From positions 1 through 59,908 of IMG/VR virus record IMGVR_UViG_3300027773_000007: DNA of 59,908 nt. The stretch is one strand, 5' to 3'. A model generated the notes under the pieces. The model made no database searches and was not told where the DNA came from. It saw only the letters and a list, made by a program, of their open reading frames with translations. Shown one piece after another: positions 38,750 to 46,487 of this stretch; position 1 is the first letter of the stretch; every line of letters starts with the position of its first letter. A program made the translations under genes and the position numbers. The stretch is from a virus.

Positions 38750-39865
38750 TCAGGCGATCTTGCGTTGCACCACAATTCCCAGGGAAGTGACGATGATTCT
38801 GAGGTTGCGATCCTGGGTCAGTAATTTGAGAGACGCCGGCTCGCTGCCGCCATAGGGAATCGCCCGGAAATAGGGTGGCGTGTCGACGTGCAGATCTTCC
38901 GGCTCGCCGCCAACGGCGAGATTAAGCGGGAAGAGTTGGTGTCCCGCGTCTTGCAGACGAACATAAAGCTGCTCGATGTCACATTTGCGATAAACGCTCG
39001 TGGGCAGCCCCTCGAACGTCAGGCGGTTCGAGCTGAGATTGAACTCCGTGGTGTGAACGGCAACACCGCCCGGACGCAGGCAATCCATGGCGCGCTCGAC
39101 AAAACGCATGCCGTGTTCGAGCGAGCCGAGATGTTCGAAGGCGCAGGATGACCAAAGAAAGTCGAAACCGGCAAGATCCGCAGGGATATCGTTCATATCG
39201 ACGTGCCGAAACCTCACCCTCTCGCGGAACCCGTCAGGATCGCACAAGGCCTCGCCGTTGAGGTCATCCAGTCTGTTGGCGTGCTGAGCGGTTTGCGCCC
39301 AGCCGCCCAGCGCGGCCAACGCGGGCGGGGCGTCGGTCGCCACGATCGTGCAGCCGCGGGCCGCCATGACCGCGGCCAGGGGTTCGCGGCCGACCGCAAA
39401 CCCCAATCCCTTGCACGGGGGCCGCAACATTCCGAAGCTGCACAAATTTTGCAGGATGTAATCCCATTCCCAGGATTTCCGGTGCATCCCCGGTGGCGCG
39501 CGCCGCGCCGCCCGCCAGAATTCGGCGGCCGGGTCGCGCAACTGCTTGGCGGTGCACAGTCGCCAGGCGGGACGATGTTGGGACGGTTCGCCGCTCTCGT
39601 ATTGAATTTTCGGATCGGTGCGTTCCGCCAGAAAGGCGGCCGCTTCGTAGATCAGACCCGAATGTTGCGACAGTTGGCTGTGCTGCCGATGCTCTTGAGA
39701 TCCGATCATGTGATGCAGCACCGCGGCCAGCCCGGTCGGCAGCCCTTGCTCGTGCAGCATGCGCATGAAATAGCGGGATCCGTCGGGATCGGGATCTCTG
39801 CCGAGGAGAGCCGGATAGAGCGCCGCAATAATAAGGCGTTCCTCGTCTTCGCTCATAACAGCCAT
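38750..39865 (-). CDS. SAM-dependent methyltransferase with DUF4214-like N-terminus (moron)
   Basis: 371 residues; the start may be ATG 39856, better spaced from GGGGG. Residues about 10-60 (LYPALLGRDPDPDGSRYFMR) resemble DUF4214. Residues about 155-290 form a class I methyltransferase: GLGFAVGREPLAAVMAARGC, D in IVATDAPPA, FDFLWSSCAFEHLGS, and LRPGGVAVHTTEFN. It is on the opposite strand between tail genes, so it is probably a separately expressed conversion gene acting on surface glycans. Confidence 0.75.
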   Translation of the reverse strand: MAVMSEDEERLIIAALYPALLGRDPDPDGSRYFMRMLHEQGLPTGLAAVLHHMIGSQEHRQHSQLSQHSGLIYEAAAFLAERTDPKIQYESGEPSQHRPAWRLCTAKQLRDPAAEFWRAARRAPPGMHRKSWEWDYILQNLCSFGMLRPPCKGLGFAVGREPLAAVMAARGCTIVATDAPPALAALGGWAQTAQHANRLDDLNGEALCDPDGFRERVRFRHVDMNDIPADLAGFDFLWSSCAFEHLGSLEHGMRFVERAMDCLRPGGVAVHTTEFNLSSNRLTFEGLPTSVYRKCDIEQLYVRLQDAGHQLFPLNLAVGGEPEDLHVDTPPYFRAIPYGGSEPASLKLLTQDRNLRIIVTSLGIVVQRKIA

Positions 39866-39891
39866 CCCCCGTTGAGCCCTGTAGAAGATCT

Positions 39892-40461
39892 ATGGTCACA
39901 TCTGTTTCGGTTGTCAACGAAGCCCTGGAACTGATCGCGGCGCAGACCACGATCACCGGTCTCAACGACGGCAGTCCGGCCGGCAACGCCGCGGGCGTGT
40001 TGTACGCGCCGGCGGTCAACCTGCTGCTGCGCCAGCTCGATCCCGCTTTCGCGCGGCGCACCGCGGCGCTTGCCCCGGCCGTGGGCGGCACGATCCCGCC
40101 GCCGTGGAGCGCGGAATATCTCTATCCGGCGGACTGCCTGAGGCTCCGGCAAGTGCGCCCCGCACCGGCCAATGTCGTCGCGAACGATCCGCAACCGGTG
40201 CGCGCCCAGGTCGCCTTCGATGCCGGGCTAACCGCAAAAGTCGTCGTTTGCAACCTCACGAGCGCCTATGCCGTCTATACCAGCGGCATGCCGGGCGTCG
40301 GGCAGGAAAACCTTTGGGACTCGGCTTTCATCGAGGCGGTGGCGCGGCGGCTCGCCAATCCGCTGGCGATGGCGCTCGCCGGGCGGCCGGACTTCGCCAA
40401 GGAGATCCTGGAAGAGTCGCAAGCCTTCGCACAGCTCGCCGAGCTGGTGGACGAGATCTGA
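39892..40461 (+). CDS. Tail tubular protein A-like 1
   Basis: 189 residues. SVVNEALELIAAQTTITGLN, then RRTAALAPAVG...YLYPADCLRLRQV and AIDxYT-like LTSAYAVYTSG are the gp11-type adaptor pattern that joins portal and tail tube. First of three paralogues in a row; a fragment of a fourth copy lies at 58124-58265. Confidence 0.75.
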   Translation: MVTSVSVVNEALELIAAQTTITGLNDGSPAGNAAGVLYAPAVNLLLRQLDPAFARRTAALAPAVGGTIPPPWSAEYLYPADCLRLRQVRPAPANVVANDPQPVRAQVAFDAGLTAKVVVCNLTSAYAVYTSGMPGVGQENLWDSAFIEAVARRLANPLAMALAGRPDFAKEILEESQAFAQLAELVDEI

Positions 40462-40464
40462 TCC

Positions 40465-41085
40465 ATGCCTTATGCGGCCCCGGAAGATATCGTCAATGTC
40501 GCGCTCATCGAAGCCGGGCAACAGCGCCTGATCGCCGATCTGTACGAGGGCTCCCCCGCCGCCCGCGCGGCGCTGGCGACCTACGGCCAGACCCGGGACG
40601 AGCTGTTGCGCGCGCGCGACTGGCCCTTCGCCCGCCGCACGCTCGCCCTGACCCTGCTCAAGGGGCCGCCGCCGCCCGGCGGCTTCAACCCGAACCAGCC
40701 GTGGACGACGGCCTATCCGCCGCCCGGCTGGCTCTACGAATACGCCTACCCCTCCGACTGCCTGAAGCTTGGCGCGATCGTAGCGCCGCCAGGGCTGATG
40801 TTCGATCTCGATCCGCAGCCGAGCGTATGGCGCCTCTGTAATGATGATACGCTGTCGCCGGCCCAACAGGTAATCTTGACCAACACGTCCTCGGCAATCG
40901 CGGTTTATACCGGGCAGATCACAGACCCCGGAACCTGGAACAATGACTACACTGAAGCTTTGATAAAAATTCTAGCATCCAAATTGTCGAAGGCACTTCT
41001 GCAGGGGCAAATGTCAGCCGTATCGGCAAAGGAAAATCTCTCCGAAGGAGCAGCAATAGTGGCGTCTTCTTCGAAAACCGGGTAA
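40465..41085 (+). CDS. Tail tubular protein A-like 2
   Basis: 206 residues. DIVNVALIEAGQQRLIADLY, RDWPFARRTLALTLLKG, LYEYAYPSDCLKLGAIVAPP, and NTSSAIAVYTGQITDP repeat the adaptor pattern. The last about 60 codons are much less GC-rich than the rest, next to the endonuclease insertion; the stop overlaps the endonuclease promoter. Confidence 0.78.
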   Translation: MPYAAPEDIVNVALIEAGQQRLIADLYEGSPAARAALATYGQTRDELLRARDWPFARRTLALTLLKGPPPPGGFNPNQPWTTAYPPPGWLYEYAYPSDCLKLGAIVAPPGLMFDLDPQPSVWRLCNDDTLSPAQQVILTNTSSAIAVYTGQITDPGTWNNDYTEALIKILASKLSKALLQGQMSAVSAKENLSEGAAIVASSSKTG

Positions 41086-41153
41086 AATGCGGGAGCCGTC
41101 ACCGTTGGGATCGGCGGCAGCTCCCTTGCCATCCGAGCGTTGGAGGCGCCCGA
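41083..41153 (+). promoter_or_regulatory. Promoter-hairpin leader of HNH endonuclease 2
   Basis: -10 TAAAAT (41083-41088) followed by GCG; GGGAGC (41091-41096) pairs with GCTCCC (41120-41125); TTGCCA (41126-41131) and GGAGG (41142-41146) precede ATG 41154. TTGCCA-to-ATG spacing is 28 bases, against 27 in the leader at 36019-36111. No clear -35 is seen. Confidence 0.58.
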
Positions 41154-41729
41154 ATGACCGAACAGAGTGTACCACCGGCCGGACGAATTTGCACGGGCTG
41201 CGGCGAGTGGAAATCCCTGGATAACTTCCAGAAACACCCCAATGGGATGTGGGGCCGGAAACCTCATTGTCGAGCCTGCTCTACACGTGATACCCGCGTG
41301 TCGCGCGCCAAAAAGCCGGAGGTCTACAGAGCCGCCCAAAAACGATACTACCACAATAACAAAGATAAAGAGCGAAAGCGTAGTCGCGAAGCCAGCAGAC
41401 GTCCGGCCCAAAGGGTACGTGAGAAGAACGTTCTTTTCCAAAGGGCGTATAGCTTAGAACTGGAGGATGCGCGAGATCTCCTTTCTCGGCAGGGGAACAA
41501 ATGCCCGATATGCGGCGATTACATCATTCTTTGTGCCCGTAAGGGCGAGACCGCGGCCTGTCTTGACCACGATCACAAAACGGGTGTTGTGCGGGGCTTG
41601 CTTTGCAGCAAATGCAACACAGGAATTGGCATGCTGGGCGACAGCATCGAAGGGCTACGCAAAGCATTGGAGTATTTAGAGAAATCATATGCGGCAACTT
41701 CCGGCCGACATCGTCAACCAGAGCCTTGA
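41154..41729 (+). CDS. Endonuclease VII-like HNH nuclease 2
   Basis: 191 residues. A zinc module (ICTGCGEWKSLDNFQKHPNG, HCRACSTRD), a basic linker, then the recombination endonuclease VII pattern: CPICGDYIILCARKG, CLDHDHKTGVVRGLLCSKCN, TGIGMLGDSIEGLRKALEYL. Less GC-rich than neighbours. Its last 41 bases overlap the next tail gene in another frame, so the C-terminal tail (AATSGRHRQPEP) is read from that gene. Mobile, free-standing. Confidence 0.87.
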   Translation: MTEQSVPPAGRICTGCGEWKSLDNFQKHPNGMWGRKPHCRACSTRDTRVSRAKKPEVYRAAQKRYYHNNKDKERKRSREASRRPAQRVREKNVLFQRAYSLELEDARDLLSRQGNKCPICGDYIILCARKGETAACLDHDHKTGVVRGLLCSKCNTGIGMLGDSIEGLRKALEYLEKSYAATSGRHRQPEP

Positions 41730-42561
41730 CGCTCTCTCCGTCGAGCCGATCGGCTCGCTCAGCGACGGCACGCGCGTCTCGGAAGCGGCGCGCCGCTGGT
41801 ATGGGCAAACCCTGCGCGGCCTGCTGCGCGCGGCGCATTGGGGGTTCGCGCGGAAGATGGCTCCCCTGCTTCTACTCGGCGACGCCAGCGGGCAAACGCC
41901 GAGCGCGAGCACCATCGTCGAGCCGCCCTGGCAATACGCCTATGCGTGGCCGAACGACGGTGTTCAGGCGATCTGGATGCCGTACCAGACGCCGCCCAAT
42001 GCGACGGCGCCGGGGCCGCAGATGACCGGCCTCACGCCGACCAACACCGCGATCACGACCCGGCCGGCGCGCTTTCTTGTCTCCTCGAGCGAGCAATACC
42101 CGATCGTCGCCGGCGAGGTCGATTGGGCATCGATGCCGGATCTCTCGGGCATCGAAGGTCAGGGCCTCCTCGCGCGCCGCGTGGTGCTGACCAACATGGC
42201 GAACGCGCTGCTCGTCTACACGAAGCTCGCGCGCGAAATCGAGGAATGGGACCCGCTGTTCCGCGAGGCGATGGTGGCGGCCCTGGCCGCGCGCCTCGCG
42301 ATGGTCGCGGCCGAAGACAAGAAGCTCGCCCTCACCCTGCGCGACCGGCAGATCGCGGTCGCCAAGGACGCGCTCGCCGTCGCGCGCGCCGCCGCGGCCA
42401 ACGACGCCGGCTTTCCGAAGACGGCCGATCACGTGCCGGACTGGCTCGCTGCGCGCGGCGCGGGCGGCGGCTGGTGGGGACCGGGATGGAATGACGCCGG
42501 GCCCGGCATCCTGTTTCAAGGTTGGGCCGGGTTCGCATTTCCCGATGGCGGCGTGTATTAA
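41689..42561 (+). CDS. Tail tubular protein A-like 3
   Basis: 290 residues from ATG 41689, which lies inside the end of the endonuclease gene. DIVNQSLDALSVEPIGSLSD, AHWGFARKMAPLLLLGD, WQYAYAWPNDGVQAIWMPYQ and VLTNMANALLVYTKLAREIE follow the adaptor pattern. It has a Gly/Trp-rich C-terminus (GGGWWGPGWNDAGPG). Longest of the three paralogues. Confidence 0.78.
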   Translation: MRQLPADIVNQSLDALSVEPIGSLSDGTRVSEAARRWYGQTLRGLLRAAHWGFARKMAPLLLLGDASGQTPSASTIVEPPWQYAYAWPNDGVQAIWMPYQTPPNATAPGPQMTGLTPTNTAITTRPARFLVSSSEQYPIVAGEVDWASMPDLSGIEGQGLLARRVVLTNMANALLVYTKLAREIEEWDPLFREAMVAALAARLAMVAAEDKKLALTLRDRQIAVAKDALAVARAAAANDAGFPKTADHVPDWLAARGAGGGWWGPGWNDAGPGILFQGWAGFAFPDGGVY

Positions 42562-42570
42562 AGAATAACA

Positions 42571-45309
42571 ATGCCTGTCCCGGTCATCAAAACCGCCTTC
42601 TCGTCGGGCGAGATGGCGCCGAGCCTTTATGGCAGCGTCGATCTGGCGAAATACGCTGCCGGGCTCTCGACGGCGAGAAATGTATTCGTGAATTATCGAG
42701 GCGGCGTGCTGTCGCGCGCCGGCACCGCCTATGTCGGCCGCTCGCTGCAGACCGGCTTGCCTAACCCGCCGCGGCTGATCCCGTTCGAGTTCTCGCTCTA
42801 CCAGGGCTATGCGCTCGAATTCGGCAACCGCTACATGCGGGTCATCTTCCGCGGCTCCTATGTCACCGAGTCGGCGTTCGCCATCACCGGCGCGACCCAG
42901 GCGAACCCGTGCCAGATCACCGCGTCCGGCAACAATTTCGCCAACGGCGATTGGGTGTTCGTCGGCGGCGTCGGCGGCATGGTGCAGTTGAACGGCCAGA
43001 CCTTCATCGTCGCCAACAAGTCGGGATCGACCTTCACCCTGACCGATCTCGACGGCAACCCGATCAATTCGACGAGCTACGGCGCCTACACCTCGGGCGG
43101 CACGGTCGCGCGCCTCTTTACCCTCGCGACGCCCTATGCAGCGGCCGATCTGGCGCTGCTCAAATATGCGCAATCGGCCGACGTGATGTCGCTGGCGCAT
43201 CAGAGCTACGCGCCGCAGGAACTCTCGCGCCTCGGCTCGGCAAGTTGGACGATCGCGCCGCTGAGCCCGGGCAGCTTGGCACCGAACCCGCCCTCCGGTC
43301 TCGCCGTCTCGGCGACCAGCACGACGACGACGAACCCGGCCTCCTACAGCTATGTCGTGACCGCGATCGACGGCCAGGGCCATGAATCGCTGCCGAGCGG
43401 CGCCCAGACCGTCAGCAACAGCGTCAACATGGGGGCGCAAGCGGGATCTGTCGATGTGAACTGGACCGGGGTCAACGGCGCCGCGTCCTACAACATCTAC
43501 CGCGCGCCGGTGACCTTCGGCGGCGCCGTGCCGGTCGGGCAAGTGTACGGCTACATCGGCACCAGCTACGCGCCGCTTTATGTCGACACCAACACGGTTC
43601 CGGATTTCTCGCTGGCACCGCCGCAATACGCCAATCCGTTCGCGTCGGGGGCGATCATCGAGGTCAACATGACCTCGCCCGGCTCGGGCTACACCAGCAA
43701 TCCGTCCTATACGATCATCACCACGACCGGCTCCGGCTTTGCGGGCTACCCGGTCGTGCCGCCCAGCGGGCAAGTGGTTGCCTTCGTCGTCACCAATCCG
43801 GGGCAGAATTACGCGCCGAGCGACACGATCACCTTTTCCGGCGGCGGCGGCTCCGGGGCGGCCGCAACCCTCAGCTTCTCGCCGCAGACCGGCACCTATC
43901 CCGGGTGCGTCGCCTATTTCCAGACGCGCCGCGCCTATGCCTCGACCGCCAACAATCCGGACACCCTCTTTTTCTCGAAGCCGGGCGACTACACGAATTT
44001 CGACGTGTCGATCCCGGTGGCCGACGACGACGCGATCACGACCACGCCCTGGTCGCAGCAGGTCAACGGCGTCAACTGGATGGTCCCGATGCCGGGCGGT
44101 CTCGTCGTCGGCACCGGCGTCGGGGCGTGGCAGGTGCAGGGGCCGAATTCATTTGGCGCCAACCAGCAGCCGATCACGCCCAGCAATGTACAGGCGATCC
44201 CGCAGGCGCAGAACGGCTTCTCGCAATACGTGCCGCCGATCCGCATCAATTACGACATCGTCTATGTCCAGGGCAAGGGCTCGATCGTCCGCGACCTGCA
44301 ATACAATTTCTTCGTCTCGATCTACACCGGGACGGACCTCACCATCCTGTCTTCGCATCTGTTTCTTGGTCACGCGATCCTGCAATGGGCGTGGTGCGAG
44401 GAGCCCTACAAGGTGATCTGGGCGGTGCGCGACGACGGTATCCTGTTATCTCTGACCTATCTCAAAGAACAGGAGATCTGGGGCTGGGCGCGGCACGACA
44501 CGCAGGGCACGGTGCTGTCGGTATGCTCGGTCTCCGAGCCGCTGCCGGGCATGCAGGGCGTCGCCGCGATCGACGCCCTCTATCTGGTCGTGCAGCGCAC
44601 GATCGGCGGCGCGCAGCGCTACTATGTCGAGCGCATGGACAACCGCATCTGGCAGACCGTCGGCGATCCGTGGTGCGTCGATTGCGGGCTCGCCTATTCC
44701 GGTGCATTGACGAGCATAGTGACGGGGCTCACGCATCTGATCGGCATGAGCGTCGTCGGGCTTGCCGACGGCGTGCCGATCGGACCGCTGACGGTGTCCG
44801 CCTCGGGCTCGGTGACGTTGCCGTTCCCGGCCGCCAACGTGAAGCTTGGTCTCCAGTTCACGCCACAGATCCAGACCCTCTATCTCGACGCCGGCCAGCC
44901 GACCATTCAGGGACGCCGCAAAAGCATTTACGCGGTGACTCTGCGGGTGACGAACTCGTGCAAGCTTCAGGTCGGCACGAACCAGCCGGACGGGGCGGCG
45001 CAAAGCCCGCCCGTTATCGCGCCGACATGGTCGAACATGACCGCCGTGCCGGATCAGGGCACGCCGTTCACCACGGCCGGCGGCGGCCAGGGTGTCAACC
45101 TCTTCACCGGCGATCTGCGCGCGGTCGTAAGATCAGATTGGCAGAAATCGGGCCAAGTCGCGGTGCAGCAGCTGAATCCGCTGCCGCTTGAGGTAGTGGA
45201 CATCATCAGTGAGTTTTTGCCGGGCGACTTACCCGAAGCCGGCATGACGCCGGGGCGCGATCAGCAACAGCGCGGCGGCCCGCAGCAGCAGATGTCGGCG
45301 GCGACATGA
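42571..45309 (+). CDS. Tail tubular protein B-like (nozzle)
   Basis: 912 residues. The start (PVIKTAFSSGEMAPSLYGSV, NVFVNYRGGVLSRAGTAYVG) and later blocks (FEFSLYQGYALEFGNRYMRV; ALLKYAQSADVMSLAHQSYA; GALTSIVTGLTHLIGMSVVG) match gp12-type proteins. Residues about 245-330 contain an inserted fibronectin-III-like domain (SYVVTAIDGQGHESLPSGAQ), and about 365-430 a beta repeat. It forms the tail tip with the tail tubular A proteins. Confidence 0.87.
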   Translation: MPVPVIKTAFSSGEMAPSLYGSVDLAKYAAGLSTARNVFVNYRGGVLSRAGTAYVGRSLQTGLPNPPRLIPFEFSLYQGYALEFGNRYMRVIFRGSYVTESAFAITGATQANPCQITASGNNFANGDWVFVGGVGGMVQLNGQTFIVANKSGSTFTLTDLDGNPINSTSYGAYTSGGTVARLFTLATPYAAADLALLKYAQSADVMSLAHQSYAPQELSRLGSASWTIAPLSPGSLAPNPPSGLAVSATSTTTTNPASYSYVVTAIDGQGHESLPSGAQTVSNSVNMGAQAGSVDVNWTGVNGAASYNIYRAPVTFGGAVPVGQVYGYIGTSYAPLYVDTNTVPDFSLAPPQYANPFASGAIIEVNMTSPGSGYTSNPSYTIITTTGSGFAGYPVVPPSGQVVAFVVTNPGQNYAPSDTITFSGGGGSGAAATLSFSPQTGTYPGCVAYFQTRRAYASTANNPDTLFFSKPGDYTNFDVSIPVADDDAITTTPWSQQVNGVNWMVPMPGGLVVGTGVGAWQVQGPNSFGANQQPITPSNVQAIPQAQNGFSQYVPPIRINYDIVYVQGKGSIVRDLQYNFFVSIYTGTDLTILSSHLFLGHAILQWAWCEEPYKVIWAVRDDGILLSLTYLKEQEIWGWARHDTQGTVLSVCSVSEPLPGMQGVAAIDALYLVVQRTIGGAQRYYVERMDNRIWQTVGDPWCVDCGLAYSGALTSIVTGLTHLIGMSVVGLADGVPIGPLTVSASGSVTLPFPAANVKLGLQFTPQIQTLYLDAGQPTIQGRRKSIYAVTLRVTNSCKLQVGTNQPDGAAQSPPVIAPTWSNMTAVPDQGTPFTTAGGGQGVNLFTGDLRAVVRSDWQKSGQVAVQQLNPLPLEVVDIISEFLPGDLPEAGMTPGRDQQQRGGPQQQMSAAT

Positions 45310-45412
45310 TAGCGACACCGACGATCTGCGAGCTGTGGTGCAATCGAATTGGCTGTTTCAATCCGCGCCTCCCTCATCGGGGGCGACGTTGATCAGTATA
45401 GACGAAGGGCAG

Positions 45413-45877
45413 ATGGCGCGAAAGGGTATTGAAGTCGTCCCCGGCCGGCCGCGCCACGCCGCGCTGATCCTGCCGTGCCTGCGCCGCGAGGAGTTGGGCG
45501 AGATCGCCGCCATCGTGCTGCGGCCGCGCCGGGCCGTCCTGCATATGATCCGCTGCTCGCTCTACTGCCGCGCGCTGTTCCTCGACGGCGAGATCGCGGC
45601 TCTGGGCGGCCTCGTCGCGAGCCTGATGGGCGCCGAGGCGCGGGCGTGGCTGCTGACGACGGCCGCCGTCGAGCGCCGCCCGCTCGCCTTCCTGCGCTTC
45701 ATGCAAACCCAGATCGACTGCGCCCTCGCACATTACCGTTCGGTCTCCGCGTGTGGACCGGAGGATGCCGAACGCGTCTTGCGCTTCTGGCGCCTGTTGG
45801 GCGCCCGCATCGGCGAACCGCAGGCGCTCGGCCGCCACGGCGAGCGCCTTTGCGCCATCGTGTGGGAGGCGGCCTGA
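45413..45877 (+). CDS. Gp13-like phage protein (DUF2833 type)
   Basis: 154 residues from ATG 45413 (AAGGG upstream). HAALILPCLRREELGEIAAI, then SLYCRALFLDGEIAALGGLV and PLAFLRFMQTQIDCALAHYR follow the T7 gp13 family layout, which has a GNAT-like fold and is needed for virion assembly. The interval 45310-45412 holds only a 28-codon frame from ATG 45306, probably not a gene. Confidence 0.75.
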   Translation: MARKGIEVVPGRPRHAALILPCLRREELGEIAAIVLRPRRAVLHMIRCSLYCRALFLDGEIAALGGLVASLMGAEARAWLLTTAAVERRPLAFLRFMQTQIDCALAHYRSVSACGPEDAERVLRFWRLLGARIGEPQALGRHGERLCAIVWEAA

Positions 45878-45878
45878 A

Positions 45879-46487
45879 ATGGGCCTCTTGGCCGCTGCGG
45901 CGCCGATCTTCGGCGTCATCGGCACCGGCATCTCGGCCATCGGGGCCTTTGAACAAGGGCAAACCGAAGCCGCGATGGCACGTTATCAGGCGCAAGTCGC
46001 CAACAACAATGCCATCGCCGCGCAGCAATCGGCCACCGCGGCACAGGAGGCGGGCGAGGCGCAGGCCGAGAACGCCAGCCTGCAAAACCGGCAGGCCGTC
46101 GCCGCGATCGCCGCCGAACAGGGTGCTTCCGGCATCGACCCGAACACCGGCAGCGCCAAGCAGACGCAGGAAACCCAGCGTCTCGTCGGCCGCACCAACG
46201 CCGCGACCGTGATGCAACAGGGCGAGGTGCAGGGCTACGAGTACGAGGTTGCCGGCACGAACCAGCAGGCGCAAGCCGGGCTCTATAGCGCAGAGGCGAG
46301 CGCCGACGAACAGGCTGGCATGTGGGGCGCGATGGGCTCGCTGATGGGCGGGTTGAGCAACGTGGGCGCCAAATATAGTTGGATGACCACCGTTGGCGCC
46401 GCCCCGGCCGGCGGCGGCTTTTTCAGTCCGTTCATGCCGACCGGCAGCCCAAACGTCGGTAATCAGGATTTCAGCGGAGGCCCCTGA
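45879..46487 (+). CDS. Internal virion protein, Gp14-like
   Basis: 202 residues. An N-terminal hydrophobic helix (AAAAPIFGVIGTGISAIGAF) then a long Ala/Gln/Glu coiled coil (AIAAQQSATAAQEAGEAQAE) is the pattern of T7 gp14-type ejection proteins that form the outer-membrane channel. It overlaps the next ejection protein gene by one base. Confidence 0.8.
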   Translation: MGLLAAAAPIFGVIGTGISAIGAFEQGQTEAAMARYQAQVANNNAIAAQQSATAAQEAGEAQAENASLQNRQAVAAIAAEQGASGIDPNTGSAKQTQETQRLVGRTNAATVMQQGEVQGYEYEVAGTNQQAQAGLYSAEASADEQAGMWGAMGSLMGGLSNVGAKYSWMTTVGAAPAGGGFFSPFMPTGSPNVGNQDFSGGP

